Source of the DNA: Burkholderiales bacterium
GTDB lineage: Bacteria; Pseudomonadota; Gammaproteobacteria; Burkholderiales; Ga0077523
Assembly: GCA_025459035.1 (NCBI GenBank)
Contig: JALORJ010000172.1
Span: 1 to 6,108, forward strand
Length of the DNA stretch: 6,108 bases
Direction of reading: 5' to 3'
The notes beneath the pieces were generated by a model. The model had not been told where the DNA came from. It did not search any database and worked only from the letters and a program-made list of their open reading frames with translations. A program made the position numbers and the translations under genes. Positions 1 through 6,108 of the stretch are shown here, piece by piece (the stretch's first letter is position 1; each line of letters begins with the position of its first letter).

Positions 1-3000
1 GCGGTCGGGGTCGCGGGCGCCGTCGCCGGAAGCCAGCGCTGCATCACCGCCCGCAGCAGCGCCAGTGGCACCGGCTTGGTCAGGTAGTCGTCGACACCGG
101 CATCCCGCGCGCGGACTTCCTCGCCCTTCAGCGCGTTGGCGGTCAGCACCACGATCGGTTTACGCGGCACGCCGCGGGCGCGCTCGTCACGCCGGATCGC
201 CTCGGCGAGCGCGTAGCCGTCCATGTTCGGCATGTGCAGGTCGGTGAGCAGCATCGCGTGGATGCCTTCGCGCCAGAGATCGAGCGCCTGCCGGCCGTCG
301 ACCGCCAGTTCGGCCGCATAGCCGAGCAGCGCGAGCTGGCGCAGCACGACCGTGCGGTTGGTCGCGTCGTCCTCGGCGATGAGCACCAGCCGGCCCTGCG
401 CGCGCGCTTCCGCGGTCGTCGGTGCGCGCACCACTTCCGGCGCGGACGCCTGACGCTCTTCGGCCACCACCTCCGGGGAGGCGCGGCCCGCGACCATCGC
501 CACCGCGTCGACGAACCGCCGGCAGCGCTGTGTCCCGAGCAATGCGGCCGAAGGCGACACGAGCCGCGCCGGGCCGCGGTGGTCGCCGCCGATCAGCAGT
601 TCACGCACGTCGTCGGTCGCGAGCTCGGCGACGAGGCGTGGCCCGTCGAGCGCGCGCACCACGACGACGGTTCCGGTCAGCGCAGCCGCATCGGCGCGCT
701 CGAGCACACCGCCCGCGGCCAGACGTACGTTGGCGCCGTACCCGTGCAGCCAGCCGACCATGTCGTCGGCCGGCAGCCCCCGGTCGGGCACCACGACGCA
801 GTCGACCCCGGTCAGATCAGGCGCAGGTGCGGCGGGGGGCTGCTCCTCGGCGACCACCAGCGGAAGGCGCACGGTGAAAGCGGACCCGTGGCCGGGCGCA
901 CTGACCACATCGATCGTGCCGCCCATCAGCTCGATCAGGCGGCGGCTGATCGCGAGCCCCAGCCCGGTGCCCCCGAAGCGCCGTGTGGTCGAGATCTCGC
1001 CTTGCGTGAACGGCGTGAACAGCCGCTCGCGCGTGTCGGCATCCATGCCGATGCCGTCGTCGACGACCGCCAGCCGCAGCCGGTCGCCCTCGACGGCGAC
1101 GCGCACCTCGACCCGGCCCGAACGGCCACGACGCCCGCCGCTGAACTTGATCGCGTTGCCGATCAGGTTGTTCAGGATCTGGCGCAGCCGCACCGCGTCG
1201 CCGACCACCGCCCCCGGAACGCCGGGGTCGAAGCAGATCCACAGGGTGACGTTGCGCGCCTCGGTGACCGGTCCGAAGGTGTCGCAGACGCTCTCGACCA
1301 GCGGCACCAGCTCGACGGCGCGACGCTCGAGTTCGAGACGTCCGGCCTCGATCTTCGAGAAGTCGAGCACGTCGTCGAGGATGCGCAGCAGCGATTGCGC
1401 CGATTCGTGGATGGTGCGGATGGTCTGCGCCTGCTCGACGTCGACCCGCGTGTGCGACAGCAGCTCGGTCATGCCGAGCACACCGTTCATCGGCGTGCGG
1501 ATCTCGTGGCTCATCGTCGCCAGGAACGCGCTCTTCGCGCGGTTGGCGGCTTCGGCGGCCTCCTTCGCATCGACGGTCGCGCGCACGGCGTCGCGCTGGA
1601 CCGAGATGTCGACGGCCGTCGAGACGATGCCCAGGATCGATCCGTCGGCGCCGACCAGCGTCGCCTTGCGCAGCAGCATGTCGACGACGCGTCCGTCGAC
1701 CAGTCGCTGGCGGACCTCGTACTCGCGCTGACCGGGTTCGCGCAGCAGCTCGGCGTCGACCGCGACATGCTGCGCCGCCGACTCGGCGTCGACGATGTCC
1801 TCGATGCGCGCACCGATCAGCTGTTCGACGGTACGCCCGTACATCGTGGCGCAAGCGCGATTGACCCGCTCGAAGCGTCCGTCGATGCCCTTCAGCAGCA
1901 CGGGGATCGGCAGCGCGTCGAACAGTGCATCGACCAGCGCCAGGCTCTCGGTCAGTCGGATCGTCGCCACCTGACGATCGGTCACGTCGCGCGCGACCCC
2001 CTGGTAGCCGACGAAGCGCACGTCGTCATCGAAGCACGCGCGTCCGTCGAGTTCGAGCCAGCGCGAGCCGACCGCCGTCGGCGCGCCAGCCGTTTCCGGG
2101 TGCGTGAGGTAGAGCACCCGGCTCACCGGCTCGTGCCGGTCGAGCCGTGCATGGAAGGCGTCCCAGCCACCCTCGGGGGGATCGAACCAGTCGACCTGAT
2201 CGCGGCGCAGTCCGATCAGATGGTCCGGGGTCGGCCAGTCGCCGCGCTCGGCCATGCGCGTGACCGCGACGAAGGCGTGGTTGGCGTCGGTCTCCCAGAA
2301 CCAGTCGCCCGACAGTTCGGCGCGCAGCTGCCAGCGTCGCTCGACCGCTTTGCGCGCGGTGATGTCGAGATGCGCCGCGGCAAGGATGCGCGGCCGCCCG
2401 TCCGGATCGCGCGCCACGACACCGCCGTAGCCGATGACCCACAGCCAGCGGCCGTCGGCGTGGCGCAGACGGAACTCGGCGGTGTAGGTCGGCTGGCGGC
2501 CCGAGAGATGTTCGCGCAGCGCCGCGGTCACGATCGGCACGTCGTCCGGGTGCGTGAGCTCGCCCAGGCGCGTCATCGTCAGGTCCGCGAGCGCGTCGGG
2601 CGCATGGCCCAGCATCCGCGCGAAGCGCTCGTTGATCGTGATGACGTCGGTCGCGATGTCCCATTCGCCCAGGCCGGCGCTGGTCGCGCCGAACAGTGTC
2701 GCGAGCCGCGTGCGTTCGAGCGCGAGGGTCTGCGCCGCCTCGTGTGCGGCCGTGACGTCGCTCTCGATCTGCATGAAACCGGTCACGCGGCCGTCCGCGT
2801 CGACGAGCGGCTGTAGCTCCACGTCGGACCAGAGGCAGGAGCCGTCACGGCGTCGACCCTCGATCACGGTGCGCAGGCTGCGCTGGTCGGCGGCGGCGGC
2901 CTCGAGCGCATGCAACGGCGCGGGATCCGCGCCGGGCGCCGCCAACAGTTCCGAAGGCGTGCGCCCGACGGCGTCGGCGGCGCCCCAGCCGGTGACGCGG

Positions 3001-4178
3001 GTGAACGCGTCGTTGACCCAGGTGATCCGTCGGTCGCGATCGGTGATGAGGACCGCGTTCGACGTGTGGCGCGCCACCATCGCGAGGCGCTCCACCTCGG
3101 CACCGAGGCGCTCGGCACGCGCCTCGGCGCGCAGCTTGGCGCGCATCGGCAGCCACACGACGAACGCGGCGGCAGCCGAGAGCAGCAAGCCGGCGACCAG
3201 CACGATCCGCGGCAGCGACTGGTCGTACGCGGCATCGAAGGCGTCGGTCGTGCTGGCTTGCAGGGTGAGGGTGCGCTCGCCGACGTGCAGCAGGCGGGCG
3301 AGGTGGAACTGGCGTCCGGCGTGCGTGGAATCGGCGCCGGCGCGTCGGGCCAGATGTCCGTCGTCGTCGAACAGCAGCGCGTCGTCGCGTTCGCCGGTTC
3401 CGTCGAGCAGTTCGAAGTCGAGGCGGCCGTCGGCCGCCTCGACGGCGCCGTGAAGCAGCTCGCGCAGCACGAACGGCGCGTACAGCAGCCCGCGCAGCGC
3501 GCGGCGACGCGCCTCGACGGTCGTCGGCTCGGTGCCCGACCGGTACACGGGCAGCAGCAGCAGGGCACCGACCCCGCCGGCCGGGTCCTGCTTGAGGACG
3601 ACGGGGCCGGACAGCGTCGCGCGCCCGGAATCGATCGCGGCCTCGATCGCGCGGCGCCGGACCGGCTCGGACCCGGCGTCGAAGCCCAGCGCCAGCGCAT
3701 TCGCGCCCGCGGGTTCGACGTAGCGGATCACGTATCCGGTGCCGAACCTTGGTGGTGGACGCACCGTGAAGTCCGGCGCACCGTCGCGGCGGACCGAGGC
3801 AAGCCAGCGGTCCGACTCGCCGAGCGGGACCCGTTCGATCCAGCCGAACCCCAGGATGCCGGGAAACTCTCGCGGCAGATCGCGCGAGGCGACGTAGGCC
3901 GCGAACTGCTCGCGGCCGACATCCGGATAGGCCGACAGCATCCCGCGGGCACCCATCATTCCGTAGACGGGTTGGCGCAGGCGCCGCAGCACTTCGGCCT
4001 CGAGCCGGTCGACGAGCCGGTGAAAATGGGCCTCGAGGTCGGCATGCACCCGCGCACGCGCCCACTCGACCGCGCCTGCCGTGACGAGAACACCTGCGAG
4101 CACCACGGTGACCGGCCAGGTCCACGCGGGCACCGACCGCGGCGGTCGGGGCGTGTGGATGGCGGCCGACGGGCTCAT
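1..4178 (-). CDS. Hybrid sensor histidine kinase: CHASE-4xPAS-HisKA-HATPase-pseudoREC-REC (C-terminus outside window)
   Basis: Membrane-bound sensor kinase that should autophosphorylate on His and pass the phosphate to its own receiver. The frame is open for 1392 codons and leaves the window. In order: TM1 about 19-39; periplasmic region 45-320 with CHASE-like sequence (PVYGMMGARG at 70-79, EFPGILGFGWIERV from 104); TM2 about 324-344; PAS modules about 361-476, 488-610, 612-736 and 742-865, with PAC-like ends such as DVT, DIT or DIS; HisKA with MSHEIRTPMNG and phospho-acceptor H891; HATPase_c with N-box NNLIGNAIKFS (1003-1013), DDGIGM (1040-1045) and FGGTGLGLAIS (1068-1078); a degenerate receiver-like stretch about 1124-1235; an intact REC about 1264-1382 with acidic E1269-D1271, acceptor D1313, T1346 and K1368. 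ATG at 4178 is the only nearby in-frame start before TM1; no clear Shine-Dalgarno. Ligand and partner regulator are unknown. An Hpt domain could follow off-window (inference). Confidence 0.93.
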   Translation of the reverse strand, partial: MSPSAAIHTPRPPRSVPAWTWPVTVVLAGVLVTAGAVEWARARVHADLEAHFHRLVDRLEAEVLRRLRQPVYGMMGARGMLSAYPDVGREQFAAYVASRDLPREFPGILGFGWIERVPLGESDRWLASVRRDGAPDFTVRPPPRFGTGYVIRYVEPAGANALALGFDAGSEPVRRRAIEAAIDSGRATLSGPVVLKQDPAGGVGALLLLPVYRSGTEPTTVEARRRALRGLLYAPFVLRELLHGAVEAADGRLDFELLDGTGERDDALLFDDDGHLARRAGADSTHAGRQFHLARLLHVGERTLTLQASTTDAFDAAYDQSLPRIVLVAGLLLSAAAAFVVWLPMRAKLRAEARAERLGAEVERLAMVARHTSNAVLITDRDRRITWVNDAFTRVTGWGAADAVGRTPSELLAAPGADPAPLHALEAAAADQRSLRTVIEGRRRDGSCLWSDVELQPLVDADGRVTGFMQIESDVTAAHEAAQTLALERTRLATLFGATSAGLGEWDIATDVITINERFARMLGHAPDALADLTMTRLGELTHPDDVPIVTAALREHLSGRQPTYTAEFRLRHADGRWLWVIGYGGVVARDPDGRPRILAAAHLDITARKAVERRWQLRAELSGDWFWETDANHAFVAVTRMAERGDWPTPDHLIGLRRDQVDWFDPPEGGWDAFHARLDRHEPVSRVLYLTHPETAGAPTAVGSRWLELDGRACFDDDVRFVGYQGVARDVTDRQVATIRLTESLALVDALFDALPIPVLLKGIDGRFERVNRACATMYGRTVEQLIGARIEDIVDAESAAQHVAVDAELLREPGQREYEVRQRLVDGRVVDMLLRKATLVGADGSILGIVSTAVDISVQRDAVRATVDAKEAAEAANRAKSAFLATMSHEIRTPMNGVLGMTELLSHTRVDVEQAQTIRTIHESAQSLLRILDDVLDFSKIEAGRLELERRAVELVPLVESVCDTFGPVTEARNVTLWICFDPGVPGAVVGDAVRLRQILNNLIGNAIKFSGGRRGRSGRVEVRVAVEGDRLRLAVVDDGIGMDADTRERLFTPFTQGEISTTRRFGGTGLGLAISRRLIELMGGTIDVVSAPGHGSAFTVRLPLVVAEEQPPAAPAPDLTGVDCVVVPDRGLPADDMVGWLHGYGANVRLAAGGVLERADAAALTGTVVVVRALDGPRLVAELATDDVRELLIGGDHRGPARLVSPSAALLGTQRCRRFVDAVAMVAGRASPEVVAEERQASAPEVVRAPTTAEARAQGRLVLIAEDDATNRTVVLRQLALLGYAAELAVDGRQALDLWREGIHAMLLTDLHMPNMDGYALAEAIRRDERARGVPRKPIVVLTANALKGEEVRARDAGVDDYLTKPVPLALLRAVMQRWLPATAPATPT

Positions 4179-4368
4179 CGGGTGCCGGTTCGCGCGGGCG
4201 CGCGAGCGACCCCGGCAGGCCGGCGCGACGCGGTGCGAGGGGCGTCGGTGCGCACGCGCGCCGGCGCAGATCGGACAAGTCGATTCATCGGGTCGTTTTC
4301 GGCTGCGGCGGCCGACACTGACCGGTGCAGCGGCCCCGAGGCATCGAGGCGAAACCCGATCGATCTGC

Positions 4369-4399
4369 AAGAAACCCGCCGGGCGGCCCCCGCAGCGGG
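4369..4399 (-). terminator. Intrinsic terminator of the tRNA-Ala gene
   Basis: Read on the minus strand, 8 bases after the tRNA CCA end, CCCGC pairs with GCGGG and an inner CGGG pairs with CCCG around the 5-base loop GGCCG. A 2-base bulge (TG) lies on the 5' side. TTTCTT follows the stem directly. About 9 GC pairs followed by a T-rich tract is the standard Rho-independent design. It would end tRNA transcription before the kinase gene. The stem was found by eye and no folding energy was computed. Confidence 0.62.
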
Positions 4400-4407
4400 C
4401 AGGAGGA

Positions 4408-4483
<76 letters not shown>

Positions 4484-4515
4484 ACGGTCGTCCGGGTCCC
4501 CCCGGAGAGCGGCGG

Positions 4516-4545
4516 AGTCTAGCCGCAGCCCGGCGCGGCGGACAA
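4516..4545 (-). promoter_or_regulatory. Candidate sigma70-type promoter for tRNA-Ala
   Basis: On the minus strand, TTGTCC (4545-4540) and TAGACT (4521-4516) each match 4 of 6 consensus bases of the -35 and -10 boxes and are separated by 18 bases. A GC-only discriminator, CCGCCGC, follows the -10 box, as is typical of stringently controlled stable-RNA promoters. Transcription would start near 4509, giving a leader of about 25 bases before the mature tRNA that RNase P would remove. This is a prediction from pattern and position. AT-rich hexamers are rare here, which makes the match more notable. Confidence 0.5.
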
Positions 4546-4561
4546 CCGGAATCTGGCGATC

Positions 4562-4604
4562 CGCGTCACCCGGTCGACGCGCCGCGTCAGGGCCGGGTGA
4601 CGCG
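4562..4604 (-). terminator. Nested inverted repeat across the lgt stop codon, possible terminator
   Basis: A perfect 12-bp inverted repeat: CGCGTCACCCGG at 4562-4573 and its exact reverse complement at 4593-4604, with a 19-base loop. Inside the loop, GACGC (4576-4580) and GCGTC (4584-4588) form a second 5-bp stem around 3 bases. The lgt TGA (4589-4587) lies inside the structure, and the last lgt codons form one arm. No T-tract follows, so it is not a canonical intrinsic terminator. It could still stop or pause polymerase, or protect the 3' end of the lgt mRNA. The repeat is directly visible; the function is inferred. Confidence 0.45.
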
Positions 4605-5390
4605 CATCGGCTCGCGCTGCCGGTACGCCCACAGCAGCATCGCGATGCCCGCCACGACCATCGGCGCCGACAGCCACTGGCCCATGCTGAGCCCGCCGGC
4701 CAGCGGGCCGAGGAAGCTGTCGGGCTCGCGGGTGAACTCGACGGCGAAGCGCAGCGTGCCGTAGCCGATCAGGAACAGCGCCGAGACCGCGCCGACCGGG
4801 CGCGGACGCCCGGAGAACCACCACAGCAGCGCGAACAGCACGGCGCCTTCGAGCGCGCACTCGTAGAGCTGCGACGGATGTCGGGGCAGATCGTCGACGT
4901 TCGGGAACACCACGGCCCAGGCGACATCGGTGGGCCGCCCCCACAGTTCGGCGTTGATGTAGTTGCCCAGCCGACCGAAGCCCAGCCCCGGCGGCACCAG
5001 CGGCGCGATGAAGTCGGTCACCGCGAGCCAGCGCCGCTGCTGCTTCCATGCGTACCAGGTCATCGCGACCAGCACACCGAGGAACCCGCCGTGGAAGCTC
5101 ATGCCGCCTTCCCACACCGCGAAGATGTGCAGCGGCTGATCGATGTAGTCGGCGAGCTTGTAGAACAGCACGTAGCCCGCGCGTCCGCCCAGCACCACGC
5201 CCAGCACCACGAAGAACAGCAGGTCGTCGACCTGGCGGTCGCTCCAGCCGAGGTCCGGCCGGCGCCGTGCCCGCAGACGGCCGAGCAGCATGCCGGCCAC
5301 GAACCCGGAGAGATACATCAGCCCGTACCAGCGCACGGCCACCGGACCGGCCTTCAGCGCGATCGGGTCGAACTGCGGATGGACGTACAT
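4587..5390 (-). CDS. lgt: Phosphatidylglycerol--prolipoprotein diacylglyceryl transferase
   Basis: Inner-membrane enzyme that moves the diacylglyceryl group of phosphatidylglycerol onto the lipobox cysteine of prolipoproteins, the first step of lipoprotein maturation before LspA and Lnt. The 267-residue length is normal for the family. Hallmarks seen: RWYGLMY (20-26), GGRAGYV (68-74), WEGGMSFHGG (93-102), where H100 matches the functionally important His of E. coli Lgt, the signature GFGRLGNYINAELWG (137-151) including R140 and N143, HPSQLYE (171-177), LRFAVEFTREPD (213-224) and SMGQ (235-238). Several hydrophobic segments fit the seven-helix topology. ATG at 5390 gives the expected MYVHPQFDPIA N-terminus; upstream in-frame codons offer no start. 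Shine-Dalgarno is poor. TATCCT at 5424-5419 could be a -10 box, but no good -35 is seen, so read-through from mtgA 73 bases upstream is also possible. Confidence 0.97.
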   Translation of the reverse strand: MYVHPQFDPIALKAGPVAVRWYGLMYLSGFVAGMLLGRLRARRRPDLGWSDRQVDDLLFFVVLGVVLGGRAGYVLFYKLADYIDQPLHIFAVWEGGMSFHGGFLGVLVAMTWYAWKQQRRWLAVTDFIAPLVPPGLGFGRLGNYINAELWGRPTDVAWAVVFPNVDDLPRHPSQLYECALEGAVLFALLWWFSGRPRPVGAVSALFLIGYGTLRFAVEFTREPDSFLGPLAGGLSMGQWLSAPMVVAGIAMLLWAYRQREPMRVTRP

Positions 5391-5394
5391 GCGA

Positions 5395-5463
5395 GGGCCG
5401 GTGGACGGGAGCGCGGCGAGGATACCCGCCGGCCCCGGCGTCGCGCGCCGCGCGGACCCGGGG
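5395..5463 (-). repeat. Overlapping GC-rich inverted repeats between mtgA and lgt
   Basis: Two potential hairpins fill the 73-base spacer. The first abuts the mtgA stop: CCCCGG pairs with CCGGGG (5463-5458 with 5438-5433), with an inner CGCGC/GCGCG stem (5454-5450 with 5446-5442) around a 3-base loop. The second pairs GGGCCGG (5435-5429) with CCGGCCC (5401-5395) and ends 4 bases before the lgt ATG. They share bases 5433-5435, so both cannot form completely at once. Neither is followed by a T-tract. The pairing is visible, but such stems arise easily at this GC content, so function is uncertain. Confidence 0.35.
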
Positions 5464-6108
5464 TCAGGGCACCTCGGCCGAGGCCATGCGCGCCTCGATG
5501 ATCGCGGCCTTGCGCAGCAGCCACGGCGCGCTGCGGTTGCGGTCGTAGTAGCGCGGCAGCGGCACCATCGCGGCGAGCTTCGCGGCCTGCTGCGGGCCGA
5601 GCTGCGCAGCGCTCGTGCGGTAGTAGTGACGCGCCGCGGCCTCGGCGCCGAAGACGCCGTTGCCCCACTCGATGACGTTCAGGTAGATCTCGAAGATGCG
5701 GCGCTTGGTCATCACCGTCTCGAGCATCACGGTGATCACCGCCTCCTGCGCCTTGCGCCACGGCGTGCGCCGACTCGACAGGAAGAGGTTCTTCGCGAGC
5801 TGCTGGCTGATGGTCGACCCGCCGGCGACCACACGACCCTTCTTCAGGTTCTTCTCCCACGCCTTCTGCAGCGCTTCCCAGTCGAAGCCCTCGTGGTCGA
5901 CGAACTTCGCGTCCTCGGACGCCACCACCGCGCGCTTCAGGTGGATCGAGATGCGCGCCCACGGCACCCACTCGTGCTGCAGCTCGACCAGCGGGTCCTT
6001 CTGCTGCAGCACTTCGCGCTGGTCTTCCATGAACGCCGAGGTCGACGGGTCGAACCACACCCACCAGACCACGTGCAGGAAGATCCACAACTGGTACGCG
6101 AGCACCAG
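5464..6108 (-). CDS. mtgA: Monofunctional biosynthetic peptidoglycan glycosyltransferase (N-terminus probably outside window)
   Basis: GT51-family enzyme that polymerises lipid II into glycan strands at the periplasmic face of the inner membrane, without a transpeptidase domain. A hydrophobic segment (LWIFLHVVWWVWF, 6-18, counted from the GTG at 6105) is the single membrane anchor. GT51 motifs follow in order: EDAKFVDHEGFDW (64-76) with catalytic Glu64, GGSTISQQLAKNLFL (95-109), RKAQEA (117-122), and KRRIFEIYLNVIEWG (134-148) followed by NGVFGAEAAARHYY. The protein ends at TGA 5466-5464 with no penicillin-binding domain, which separates it from class A PBPs. GTG at 6105 would start a 213-residue protein, but the frame is open to the window edge and family members usually have 20-30 more N-terminal residues, so the true start is probably beyond 6108. 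lgt follows on the same strand. Confidence 0.95.
   Translation of the reverse strand: MVLAYQLWIFLHVVWWVWFDPSTSAFMEDQREVLQQKDPLVELQHEWVPWARISIHLKRAVVASEDAKFVDHEGFDWEALQKAWEKNLKKGRVVAGGSTISQQLAKNLFLSSRRTPWRKAQEAVITVMLETVMTKRRIFEIYLNVIEWGNGVFGAEAAARHYYRTSAAQLGPQQAAKLAAMVPLPRYYDRNRSAPWLLRKAAIIEARMASAEVP

Noticed and set aside
234..2816. An 860-codon open frame on the plus strand opposite the kinase
   Set aside because: The peptide is low-complexity in character, rich in Arg, His, Asp and Gln, with no recognisable domain. The opposite strand encodes a complete, motif-rich kinase. Long antisense frames are expected when third positions are nearly all G or C.
2845..4278. A minus-strand 477-codon frame starting at TTG 4278, as an alternative kinase N-terminus
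   Set aside because: It is in a different frame from the CHASE, PAS and kinase motifs, and its translation is Arg/Pro/Ala-rich with no domain.
4179..4407. An attachment site or integrated-element boundary at the tRNA-Ala 3' end
   Set aside because: No second copy of the tRNA 3' end, no integrase and no evident composition shift are seen on the kinase side of the window.
4878..5548. Plus-strand open frames opposite lgt and mtgA
   Set aside because: They lie antisense to two well-recognised genes, have no domains, and are rich in His, Arg and Gln as expected for antisense of high-GC coding sequence.
5354..6088. A second minus-strand frame of 244 codons over mtgA and the lgt start
   Set aside because: It is out of frame with the clear GT51 motifs of MtgA and the N-terminus of Lgt, and its sequence is composition-driven.

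Overview
The window is very GC-rich (roughly 70% by eye), and everything real in it reads on the minus strand. The protein types, the strong G/C bias at third codon positions and a tRNA-Ala with a CGC anticodon suggest a high-GC proteobacterium. The MtgA and Lgt sequences look most like betaproteobacterial (Burkholderiales-type) homologues. That assignment is from memory of the families, not from a search.

In transcription order (right to left): mtgA, a monofunctional peptidoglycan glycosyltransferase that runs off the right edge; a 73-base spacer full of GC-rich inverted repeats; lgt, the prolipoprotein diacylglyceryl transferase; a nested hairpin spanning the lgt stop codon; a tRNA-Ala(CGC) gene with its own candidate promoter and intrinsic terminator; a leader of about 190 bases; and a very large hybrid sensor histidine kinase whose C-terminus runs off the left edge. 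At least 1392 codons of the kinase lie inside the window.

The kinase fills more than two thirds of the window as a stop-free minus frame from 4178 to 1. Reading that frame codon by codon gives: TM1, a periplasmic CHASE-type sensor region, TM2, four PAS modules, HisKA, HATPase_c, a degenerate receiver-like domain, an intact receiver, then an Ala/Pro/Thr linker into unseen sequence. Long plus-strand open frames opposite it are antisense shadows caused by base composition.

mtgA and lgt both serve the cell envelope: glycan strand polymerisation and lipoprotein lipidation. The tRNA looks like an independent transcription unit separating them from the kinase. No response regulator, transposase, integrase, CRISPR array or phage gene is visible. 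I did not find a clearly new system. The points most worth a second look are the kinase architecture with its apparent pseudo-receiver, a small upstream ORF overlapping the kinase start by ATGA, and the perfect 12-bp inverted repeat across the lgt stop.
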